Shown in pieces: positions 14,201 through 26,200 of a stretch of 64,000 bases of DNA (position 1 is the first letter of the stretch; each line of letters opens with the position of its first letter). This stretch comes from Branchiostoma floridae (lineage: Eukaryota > Chordata > Leptocardii > Amphioxiformes > Branchiostomatidae). Made by a program: the position numbers and the translations under genes. The stretch is taken from the NCBI RefSeq assembly GCF_000003815.2, contig NC_049983.1, forward strand, positions 4,191,059-4,255,058. Direction: 5' to 3'. The notes under the pieces were generated by a model. That model was given only the letters and a program-made list of their open reading frames with translations, was not told the origin of the DNA and searched no databases.

Positions 14201-17200
14201 TATCGTGTATCTGAAGAAAGTCATAACGGCACCTTGCCTCATACTCAATGTCGAATTCTAGAAACTCCACGACCACAACCTTTCCAGGATGTGCCACGAT
14301 TGTCCAACTAGAAAAACAAAAATGGGTCCGTCAATTGAAAGCATAGTAAGTGTTGATATTTAACAATGATGCAGAAAAGCCAAGATCGCTATCAGAAGTT
14401 GTAGTGAAGATTTCACATATTTGCTTGCAAACAGATAAATTCCGATATGTTTATGAAGAGACAACAGGGGTGACTTGGCATTTTGTACGAAATTATGAGT
14501 CTATCTCCCGCTACGTTGGGAGAAATCATGTCTCTGTCCGTTTCTACCCGTGATGTTCCTTTTTCAGAGCATTTCGTAGACATATTTCATCACGAAAACT
14601 TGGTTGATAGCCTTTGAGCTACTTTTTTGCTTCACTTCGGCGCGTCAAATCGTATTTTCTATCGCCGAAGTGCGAGGTCGCCATCTTAAAAATCCCGCTC
14701 TGTGCGTCACGTGACCCCTGCAGCGTTTATCACATGAGATTCATGCATGTTGTATCCTAGATTGTCATCTATCCTAAAAGCGCTTCTAGGATAGAAGCGC
14801 TTTTAGGACAGACCCGGGCATCCAAAATGTGCTTCTATCCTAAACTCGCTTCTGGGATATCCAGAACACGTCGCAAGCGAGTAGAGCGTTCTGGATAAGC
14901 CGACGTGTTCATCCAGAACGTGCACTTGTGGGTGGAGTTTAGTGTCTTGGGAGGCGGAGACTATCTTGCATGTGATTTTTCGTAGTCAGAAGGCCGCCAT
15001 ATTTGTTCTCCCCACGTGGTCACTTCCGGGTTTGATTGTGATAGAAGATAGGATATACCTACACCAAATCAACGTAGTTTACACAAACCAAATCATTTTT
15101 GGGGACTCCGTGGGCCGGTCTAACCCTCGCACAATCACGTAAAATCTAGGTTCAGCAATTGCTTTGTAAACGGCGGATTTTGATCACGTAGATTACGGCA
15201 GGTGTCGCGAGGTTGAACTAAATATGAAAACTTGGGTGTAAACAATCACCGGAAGAGACCGCTGCCATTTTCTCGCGACGTGTTGACTGCATGGACCCCG
15301 AGGTAGTATCGCTATCTCCGGTTCGATAGTTCGAAACAAAACCAGAAGCTGAAATTCAGCAAATCAAACAAAGAAAACACACCCTGCACAGGAGATGTCG
15401 GCCTCCTTAGACAGGAGCGCATTCAGGATATCCAGAATGCGCTCCTTCGCTTGCGACGTGTTCTGGATATCCTAGAAGCGCTTTTAGGCCAGGATAGAAA
15501 CACATTTTGGATGCAGATATATCCCAAATGTGCTTCTTTCCCAAAAGCGCTTATAGGATATCCAGAATGCGTTCTTTCACTTGCGACGTGTTCTGGATAC
15601 CCCAGAAGCGCTTTTAGGATAGAAGCACATTTTGGATGCCGGCCTATCCCAAAAGCGCTTCTATCGCAGAAGCGCTTTTAGGATAGACGACAATGTACTA
15701 TTTTTCCTAGACGAACATCTGTTTCTATCCCAGAAGCGCTCTTGCGATAGAATACAAACTGGGAACTGAATGCTTGGGTACTTGATCAATGTGCACCTGG
15801 ACGTTTTCATTGACTGTCATCATGTCTTATGGTAGATTTTGTAGTACATTTTTATGGTACATTTTGTAGTACATCTTGGGATGCACTATTGAGAAGTGCT
15901 TTCTGTGTCTTCCATGCACATTCAGATGGATAAAAATCATATAGTGGGAATCAAAAGGACAAAATAGTGCATGGAACTAGGTTTGATCAAATAACCATTA
16001 CCTGTGTACACTGTATACATATTGTACAAAATTACCTTTGTACAATAACTTGCAAGAACCAAATATGGAAACCTGGGCGTAAAACATCACCGCCTGCGGT
16101 CCTGCCAATCACCATGATTGACGGTGACAAAGGAGCGCGTCTGGGATATCCAGGATGCGCTCTGGTTTAGAGCGCTTTTAGAATAAAAGCACATTTAGGA
16201 TACAAGCCTATCCCAGAAGTGCTTCTCTCCTAAAAGCGATTTTGGGATAGAGCATATTTGGGATAGTACAGTGCACTTACAGTACCTTTTTCTATAAAGT
16301 AGTCAACAATAATATTAACATAGACGCCAGCAATATTCTGAAGCCTGCCCAAGGGCGCACCCGGGGTAGTCACGACTTCAAATATCAACACATATTTGCA
16401 CGCACCGACATCTACAAACACTCTTTTTTCCCAGGCACAATTCCCGAGTGGAATGCCCTGCCTGGCACGGTTGTAAGCGCTCCCAACGTTGAGCACTTCC
16501 GTGCCAGGCAGGCGGCCTGCCCGCCCTAACCCGGGAGCCTCAGCTCCCCCCCCCCCTACTTTTGCCCCTTGCGGGGTCATTTGGGGTATCATATGCAGAT
16601 GCAGACATCACATACGACACACAGACCTATCAGTTACCTCGACTATATCAGTACCCGTCACTTTGTTATGGAATGCTCACTTTATGGTGATAAACGTACA
16701 AAGCTGTTCACATTTATTTCGCGTGCTCGAAAGAATTTAACTTCAATAGATAAATTCAACTACATTCTGGGAGGAGATAACCCTAATTGTATTCAATAGA
16801 TAACTAGAGTTCGGCGACCTCATACCTCTATGAAAATTTAGAGCTTTTGTCAATTTCATGCAAATGACTTAACATTAACATGGTTTATGCATGGTGTTGT
16901 TCATCATTGAATAACGTACAGTACACATGTCACAAGTAAAATTCTCAATTCAAATCATTAATCATTAAGTTGTTTTGAAATTTTTTCATAAATTATGCAA
17001 ATAAATTCCTCATTTGCATATTTGATATCTGCACATGTTCCACTGATTACAATTAACAAGTGGTACATTTATCGAAATCCAGTTATTGCAAACAATGGAA
17101 TTATATAATTTCCTCATTAATTATGCAAATCAAGTCATTATTTGCATAAAATGCATATCATTATGAACATCTTTGTCTAAGCTACCTGTATACCTAAAAT

Positions 17201-20200
17201 GCAGGCAATCCGCCGTTCCTTTCTGCAGTTATCCTCTTTGGAGTGTCTTGACAAAACGCTCTTGCAGTTCGACAATTAAATGTTAGGGGACTGAAACTTG
17301 CCCAACTTTGTCATGACGCTAAAAGCTATCTACCACCCAAATGTCACGACCATGTCACGTACGGGACAAGAGATACGTTTAAAAGACTGCTATGATAGAA
17401 TATTCTCATTAATTATGCAAATTTACTCCTATTTTGCTTAATTGGTATTTTATCTTGTACAACATTGTCTGAGGTACCTACATACCAAAAATATTGAAAA
17501 TCCGTTGTTCCCTTCTTGAGTTATCCTCGTCAGAAGTTTTTGACAAAAATGCCCCTGCTATCCCAAAACTAGACGCTAGGGGGCCCAAACTTATGTCATT
17601 TTTTCCTGAGCACAAGAGCTATCTAATTCTTAAAAATCTTGACCATAGTATGTTCAGAACACCGCGATAGGAGAACCGGAAGCTGCACTGCAATACCAAG
17701 GTCACACACCAGGGGGCCCAAAATTGACCTTGACCCTTGTCTTCCCAACCCCTACCCACATACTAAATATCATCGTAGTCCATCAAGAGGTTCTCAAGTT
17801 ATGATGTCCACAAATATGCGGACACACAGACAGACACACACACGTACAGACACACCAAAAACTATGCCTCCATTTTTTCATGGAGGTAAATACATCAAAG
17901 AATGCTTAGACCTCACAACCAAATGTTCAGTAAATGACTCGCTATGCTCGACATGTTGACTAATTCATATCTATAGATATAAATATATGTAGACAATTCA
18001 TTTCTATACAGTATTATTAGTTGTATAGGTAGTTGAAGTATACCTAAAAGTCGCTCTACTTTTGTTGCGTCAATCAACTACATGATTCAATGTACTCTGT
18101 TAAATGCTACAATAGATTGAATACTGATACATTAGAAAAGTCTGATATTATGCAGTACCTGCAGTCGACGTTAGTCTGGTACGTCCCGGTCACTTCGTCA
18201 CGTGGAGGCAGAATCTCTCCCTCCTTCTCGTACAAATAACGCCCCCCAGCGGCAACGCACGCATGTGCAGGGCCTTTTGTACGCAGAAGGCGTAGAAAAG
18301 GGTCAGATTTAGGTTCAGCTGTATTTGGGGCATCTTTGCTATACAGAAAATCATATCTGTACACATCTTAAAGATTAAGGAATTTACGTGCAAAAAAACA
18401 ACAACAAATGGTTTAACATGTCCTACCTTCACAAGTTGGAGCGATGAAGTTCCAATGTATTCCATTATCAAATATGCACGTCAGTCTTTCCTGGCCCAAC
18501 AATACGTAGCCGTCGTGACAGCCAAACGAAACAACTGACCCCAAAGTAAAACTGTCTCCAGTCCTGTACCCGTTGAAGGGAACTACAGGGTCCGGGCACG
18601 GATCACTCAAACTGAATGCTAATGTCGAAAAGAAGCGGAAATATTCTTATGATGATTTGATGCATCATTCAATAATTGATTGATTGATTTATTGAAGACC
18701 TTTATTACACATTTTTATCACAATGGGCTGCTAAGTACTGGTCACAACAAGACATGTTGAAGAGATACAGTTAACAGATACAAAATAAAACTACCGTTGG
18801 ATAAATTCATCTTCTCCTCGCTTTTCTGTTATAGTGGAGATAAAAGAGCTGATATGTTTTACGATCGATGGTTTGTCTAGTTGTATTAGGAATATGGATT
18901 CTTCTACAAAACTTGTATGGTGTATGAAATAATTAAATAGGTTTGGTATAACCTTATACAGTTTATTTCCCTCAACGGTATACAATTTACACTCTACTAC
19001 AAAATGATGATGTGTCAATACAATTGTGAACATCATAAACTGTGCTTTAGCTTCTATACTTTTCTGTGGTGAATATATGCTGTCACATTAAAACCTAATA
19101 AATAGAAAAGAGGTTTAATCCACCAGTATTAAATCTTTTACAAGGCCCCAAACGGCTTTACAGTTTTCAGTATTTACTCTATGACAAGCTCTACAAGATG
19201 AAAATAGGCATTTCAACATGATTGACACCTGCGAAAGATTACTCAAGCAGCAGAAAGATTCTTCTGCCCGGAAGGAAGCCTGGCCAATCTATGGTAGACT
19301 GGATGCCAGATTAGTAGATATGCAATGTATTTCATAAGTTTTCATTACCCTCAAAATGGATCTTGAAACCGTCATCAGTGTTATTGTAGCTTGTACTGAG
19401 GACCAGGTGGACCGTGTTGACAGGGACATAGAATTCTGCCGGAATGTATCGTCCTGTTGAAAGTTTAAAAATGTGGAATTAGCACCCTTTAAAGCTGGTT
19501 ATAAAGTACACACGAACTACAGACTAATTACCTGCATGTATGCAGGTATGGTTTTCAGGGGCGTGGGAACTTTTGGAAGCCGGGGATTTAGGGCGCTGTA
19601 TCTCAAGAACGGATGGTCCCAGCACGACGATTTTTGGTACGTGGGTTGGGGGTGGTGGCTTGACAGTCAGGTTTGATTTTGGGCCTCCTTGCACTTGAAC
19701 TTGACAAGGCAACTTGACTTTTTGTGTTTTTAGGGCACTTTTGGCGCTGTGTGTCCGGAACGATACGCGCGATTGCGACGATTTTCGGTGCATGGGTGGG
19801 GGGTTGTTTCCTGTTGCCTAGGATTGACTTTGGGCTTTGCTCAGCAAGGTCTCTAATAACCAGTCGGCTTCTTGAAAGAAATACTGGTTTGACTGGTTTG
19901 ATGTAAATGACTTGCACATCTGTATCGTATGTTCCTTTATGTTCTTTAGAAGATTTTGACCAGAATGCCCCTGCAGTTCCAGAGCAAACAGCGAGGGGGG
20001 AGGGGGGGGGGCAAAAGTTACTTCTTCCATACAGAACAAGCTATCTGCCATGAAAAGAAATCAAGACCAAAGCATGTCCGGGTCAAAAGATACAAAAATT
20101 GGAAGTTCTGCTGTAGCACCAAGGTCAATACAAAAGCATATTTACGTGCACACTAAAAGTAGGACAAAAGCCTACCGGTGTACAATCCCAGCAAGACGGG

Positions 20201-23200
20201 AATGTCGAGTTCTTCCTTGTAGACGTCTAACCAGTTATAACCGTCCGATAGAGAAAACGACTGTGTTGTCAACTTAATTCCTTCCCCCTCGTTGACCTCT
20301 ATGGTCCACGCACGTTGCAAGCTGTTGTCGTCCTGCCCAGTGTAGTTGAAGGAAACGAATCCAGAAGATTGACCGGCAATATAAACACGAACGTGACCTA
20401 TACAGCATGGAAAAGTTTCAACATGTTATCTTATCGTTCTCTTTGAAACCCCATACTACACTTCCCGCCAATCATTTACTGATATGATATAGGAGAATTA
20501 TTGTACACAACCAGGATTTACTTACTGTGCTTACCTTTCGGTGTCTATTAGTTACCTTCCTCAGAGGTTCTGACTGGAGTTCTGCTTCTCGTCGCTATAT
20601 GTAGCCGATGTAGGTGGCGCTTTGCGGTGAGAACAAAATCCCAAACGTGACCAAGTTTGTATCCCCCTGGTTCCTGTTCATCACTGTTCTCGACGCAAAA
20701 GCGCCACCTACATCGGCTACCTACAAGGTGCATGATATGAAAATTATGTGAATTTTCTGCAGAATTCCATGAAAATGTGATATAATGTGATATGATGTGA
20801 AAATTTTGAGGTTCAACAGTATCACATTTTATCACATAAGTTTACATATAATCACATGAAATAACATTCCCGTCACATTTCTTAAGGGTGGCACAGAAAT
20901 TGAGCTGTATGTGAAAAAAAAAATGTTATTAGTTTACATCACATTTTTTTTAACATTTCCCAAAAATGGTCTTGAAGAATCACATTTTAAAATCTGAAAA
21001 CATGTCACCTAAATGTGACATTGGCTGTGCAGCCGTTATGTGAACTTGTGTGGCTGTCTATACATGTCTCGAGCGGCTACACTTATGTTGTTAATATGTG
21101 AAAAGGGCTCCTGATGGAAAGGTGAAAAATAATGTTAAATTGAATCACATTCTATGAAATGTGACTTCATGTTAAACTTATGTGAAAAGCGGCCAGCTAC
21201 GAAATGTGAAAATTGTAAAGACAACTGGCATGCTGAGAAATGAGAATTTTATGTGATGTTCACAAACTCGCAAGATGTGAAAAAAATGTGACACCATATC
21301 ACATTTTTTGTATATGTGAAACTAATGTGATTTCCACTTTCCACAAAATATGTGATTTGCCAGACTATGTTAAGGTAAGTGTGCCAACGTTTATGTATAA
21401 AGCCTTTATTTGAAAACATTTGCTTTCAGACAATAAAATGACCGACGAATGCTTATGTACAACGTTAAAGGGGCATTCCACTCCAGAGGCGAGTGTTATT
21501 TTCTGACTTCGTACACGTTCAATACATATGCTGCCTTTTTTTATTCCACACACCTTTTCTCCGATCTACAAATTCGTCCGGCGTCCGCATGAATTCTAAA
21601 GCCGGCTTGAGAGCGCCGTGGACGGCGACCCAACGATGAGGGCACAGAGAGCGCATAGCGAACGCCGCAGTTTGAAATGTTTCCATGCAGGCCTGATAGA
21701 CTTAACCCGAAACGGTGGTCGCCCGGAGAATGGATCCGTGTTGTTTTCTTTAACTAAATAACGCTGTAGAAAACTAAAAAGTCCTTTTTTAAGATTATAA
21801 GATGTATAGGATTCTTGTGTAGCATAATTATCAACAGGTAACTTGTACAGCTTCTGAAAAGGACGTCCAAACAGGGATGTTGACCAAACAGTTTGAAGTG
21901 TTTCTATGCAGGCCTGATAGATTTTACCCTAAACAGTGGCCGCCTGGAGAATGGATGAATTCGTGTTGTTTTCTGAACTAAAGAACGCTGTAGAAAACTT
22001 AAAAGTCCTTGTTCAAGATTATAAGATATAAAGGATTATTGTGCAGCATTATTACCTACGGGTAATTGTACAGCTTCTGTAAAGGACGTCCAAACAGGGA
22101 TGTTGACCGCGCAGTCTGATGTGTTTCTATGCAGGCATAATAGACTTTACCCGAGACTGTGACCACCCGGAGAATGGATGGATTCGTGTTGTTTTCTGAA
22201 CAAAATAACGCTGTAGAGAATTGAAAAGTCTTGTTTTTACATTACAAATTAAATAGGATTCTTTCGTAGCATTATTATCAACGGGTGACTTGTACAGCTT
22301 CTGTAAAGGATGCCCAGGCAGGGATGTTGACCAAACAGTTTGAAGTGTTTCTATGCAGGCCTGATAGACTTTACCCGGAGAATGGGTTAGTGTTGTTTTT
22401 TTAACTAAAACCCGCTTTAGAAAATTGAAAAGTCTTGTTATAAGATTATAAGATATATAGGATTAATGTATAGCATTATTACCTACGGGTGGCTTGTACA
22501 GCTTCTATCTGAAAAGGACATCCAAACAGGGAAGTTTACCGAGCAGTTTGAAGTGTTTCTATGCCACATGCAGACACAGCTACGGCCACGTAATGACGGG
22601 CCTACCATTTCCTTTGTAGTTTGTCCAGTTGTATGTCTTCGTGACACACTGTCTATTAAAGGTTTCTAATTCTAGTTGGCCATCATGTTTATACAAAATC
22701 TATTGAACAGACTCTTTTAACAAAATGGGTCGATAAGTTTCATCTAACAGATCACTAACTTCTTTAATCTTCTTAACTCGTTGGAGGTACATAAAGGACG
22801 AGTTGGGCACAGCCGTCAAACCATATGTGAATGGTCATGGAATTCGGTGCTTTCACTTGTTAAGTACTGTAAATGCAGAAATGTTCGCGGTGGATTAATG
22901 TTCGCGGTTTTCGCGGCGGCCGATTCACCGCGAATTTAAATCCACCACGAACATTTTTCCATAACAGTAAGAGACTACAGTGCATGGTGCTACCGCGAAA
23001 TTAAAACCACCGCGAAAAGTCCATTTTCCCGCTACCGCGAAATTAAATCCCCGCGAACTTAAATGCATTTACAGTAGTTAATCAGCAGAATAGCAGTGGC
23101 ACGCGTGGGGGATTGGGGATATGTTTTTTCATGTTTTTTTCGTGTTTTGGGGCATAAATTCTTAGTTTAGTCGCTAAAATGTCAAGGTTTACTTGGTAAC

Positions 23201-26200
23201 AAGTGCATAAGGAGCCTTTCCCCACTGATTCTGAGGCAGAACATCCAATTTTGGGCAAGAATGGTGAAGAAATGCTGACGAACATGAGAAAAGAAGATAT
23301 GTACGTGAACTTTACCATTTTTATGGAAAATTACCCCCCACGCAACAGGAAACGAATTAGGACAGTCTGTTAAGCTGCAAATTCGACCTTGGTTACTTTT
23401 GTGGAGGTCATTAAGTACCTTGATGTGGCAAATAATTAGTGACAGATGGAGCTGATCATATGTTACATTATTCTATTGAACAGCCTTTTCAGCACCCAGG
23501 ACAATTCCTAGCCATAAACTCACCTGCAGTGATACCTGGGTAAAATTTTTTTGCTGCACATGTGGCTCTGATGTTGTCAATATGTCATAGGAATGTTGTA
23601 GTGTTGATACTAAGATTATTTATGAAGTTCAGGTATTATTAATACAAAAGTTTATGAAAATAACTTGTTTTATTGATTTATTACCCTTGCATATCATTTT
23701 TATGACTCAGGGTAAAACTTTCAAGACATTACTAAAAGGTAGAGACTCTCAGCTTTCTATTGATGTGTAACATTATAGGGTTACTTAAATGCAAAGTAAC
23801 TAAAAAATAGCAAAGTAAAAGCATTTCCCATACTTTGAAGAGAGTCAAAAATGCCCAGCACAGGGAGGGTATATGGGTAAAAAATTGCCAGCAGGACAAG
23901 GGTTAAGTAGTTAATCAGCAGAATAGCAGTGGCACGCGTGGGGGATTGGGGAGTTTTTCACACTTTTTGTTTTGACTAAACAGTAGATGACCAAAATAAT
24001 TTTGCGCAAAGCTTTGTATCGCTTACAACGGGCATTTTGCGAGAAGATCACACAAATATCTAGCCCATAAAAACGGATCGGATAAGAGTGGTGTGGAACA
24101 ACAAATAAGGCAGCTTATGTCTTGGACGCGTAAATACTCCGTGGTTAATGACAAGACATGGTTTATGTAATACATACTAATCTTTGAGAAGTGTTTGCAT
24201 GCTGGATGCATATATTTGTTGATTCTACTAGCACTTGGAAACATATCTGTTACATTTTTTTCCACATAAAATCATTTCACATTCGCCTCCGTCCAGTTTG
24301 CGGAGTAAAACCGTTTCACATCCCTTTACATTTTCATATAATTTACATTCACATTATTCTAGTCACGTTTTTCGGTTGCGGGAGTTTACATAATCGATTC
24401 ACATTTTTGGAAGAGTCACATTATTTCACATATTTGACGACTCATATTTTGAAAATAAATCACATTTTGGGTTTCTCATTTTTCGAAACGAATTCACATT
24501 ATATCACTAAATTCACATAATTTTCACATTTATGCACCTTGTAGCGGCAAAAAGCAGAACTCCAATCAGAATCCCAGAGGAGGGTTTTTGATAGACACCA
24601 AAACGTAATACCCCCATTCCACTAGGACGGCGCTCTCGCCGCGCTCTCTCTGCGACCTAAAATTTGACAGATTGCTAATCGAATTCTATAGAAAAGAAAC
24701 GAATCTTTTTACACCTTGTGTGTTTTGTTGTCTTCTCAGTCACACTTTTACGTTCTGTATGATGTACCAAGTGTGAAAGTGAACATTACCCATATCCTAT
24801 TTAGGTCACAGTGAGAGCGCAGCGCGATCGCCGTCTAGTGGAAAGGGGGCCTAAGCAAAGTAAGTACAACATGGTTGTGTAGAAGAACTCTCCTTTATCC
24901 TATATTCTACCAGCCTGATGAAATTATTCTCGGGGGTATTTATTAATAGTGAGTCACTAAAGCTAAACATGCATTTATTACTTCAGACAAAGATACGCGG
25001 TCAGAAATACACACTTTAGCACTTACATCTGTCGGTGACAGAACATACTGCCACATTTAATGTCTGCTAGCATTTTTTTGCGCTCAAATTTGAAATATTC
25101 TAGAACTAAGAAATCTCAGATTTACTACTACTTTTTGACACTTTTTGACACTTTTGTGTCATTATTTCACATTTGCAACGTAGAGAATTAGCCTACAAAC
25201 ATTTCGTCCTACGCGCGCTGTAACTTTCTGACCTCCCTAGTTAGGCACAGGTGAGAATTCGAACAAGAATCAATCATCAACGGTTCGTTCGGAAGAAACA
25301 AAATGGCTGAAACCCAGCGCGGGTGTGCAGATTCACAGGTTTTCAAACGCGCTCGCACGGCGAAAATATCGACTCCCGACATACCTTTAATAGTGTTCCG
25401 TAACGTGGTAGGCTTGATTCCACTAACTATATAAAGAAACTGCAACATACTGCCACATAAAAAACAGATAGATAGAAATTACGCTAGCTAAATCTGGACT
25501 GAATTTTGTACAACAATTCAGCAATTGTAAAGAAACCTACTGTGTAACATTACTTGACAATAGTATGCGTTGTGTTCCTATCTGTAATGTGTTTTTTTAC
25601 CACTATAGCTAAACACAGTGGTCAAAATCTCCCATGTCTGGCCGAATTCAAACCTTGTTCCACGATGTTCGATCTGATGTGATTCGAACCGAACCCGTGT
25701 TCTATTTAGGTCATCTGCGGTCAAACAGTGCTTTCTGGCAGCATTGTTTTTTTTTCCAATTACCTTAAAACAGGTGAAAAAGATAGTTTTTCACCGATAT
25801 AAACAATTTTCTTGACAGTACACCTATGCTGTCACTTTATTTGAGACCTGCAATATGTAACGAAGCTACTAGCGTTTGTGTTGGTGACCTTGAATATTAC
25901 AAGACAGTGTTGTTTACACCGGTATCAATTACACTATCCCGCTCTCCGTGCGGCATGGCATGCATGCAAACATCGTTTAAGATCTCGACCAAGAAGAGGC
26001 CATTTTAACTCATTGACGGCTCAAAATGACCGCAACGGTTTTTCCGACCCGAGGTTTCTGCTTTTAGAATTTCTAAAAAATGCCTTTGATTTTGAATTAT
26101 CGGTAATTAAGTGCGAAAAATGCCATTTTTACGCATATTTTTTTACTGTAATTTTGCTTAAAATTAAAAATTAAAAAATCCCCAGAACAAAAAGTTTTAT

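Larger units (their letters stand above)
20532..24608. mobile_element. 4.1-kb terminal-inverted-repeat element rich in ATGTGA/TCACAT
   Basis: The left end (TTAC..TTTCGGTGTCTAT, then GAGTTCTGCTT, then CTACAAGGTGCAT and AAATTATGTGAATTT) returns as the reverse complement at 24500-24608. Inside the left end, ATGTGA words are very dense (20740-21370). Inside the right end, TCACAT words are dense (24260-24540). The core holds a tandem array of ~220-bp units, a TA-flanked MITE and a TTAA-type element end. No transposase is seen, so it is non-autonomous. It fills the intron between exons 3 and 4. Confidence 0.75.

Noticed and set aside
18190..18471. Alternative frame across the CUB3 start exon
   Set aside because: It reaches a stop within the exon and would break the CUB domain that continues in exon 8.
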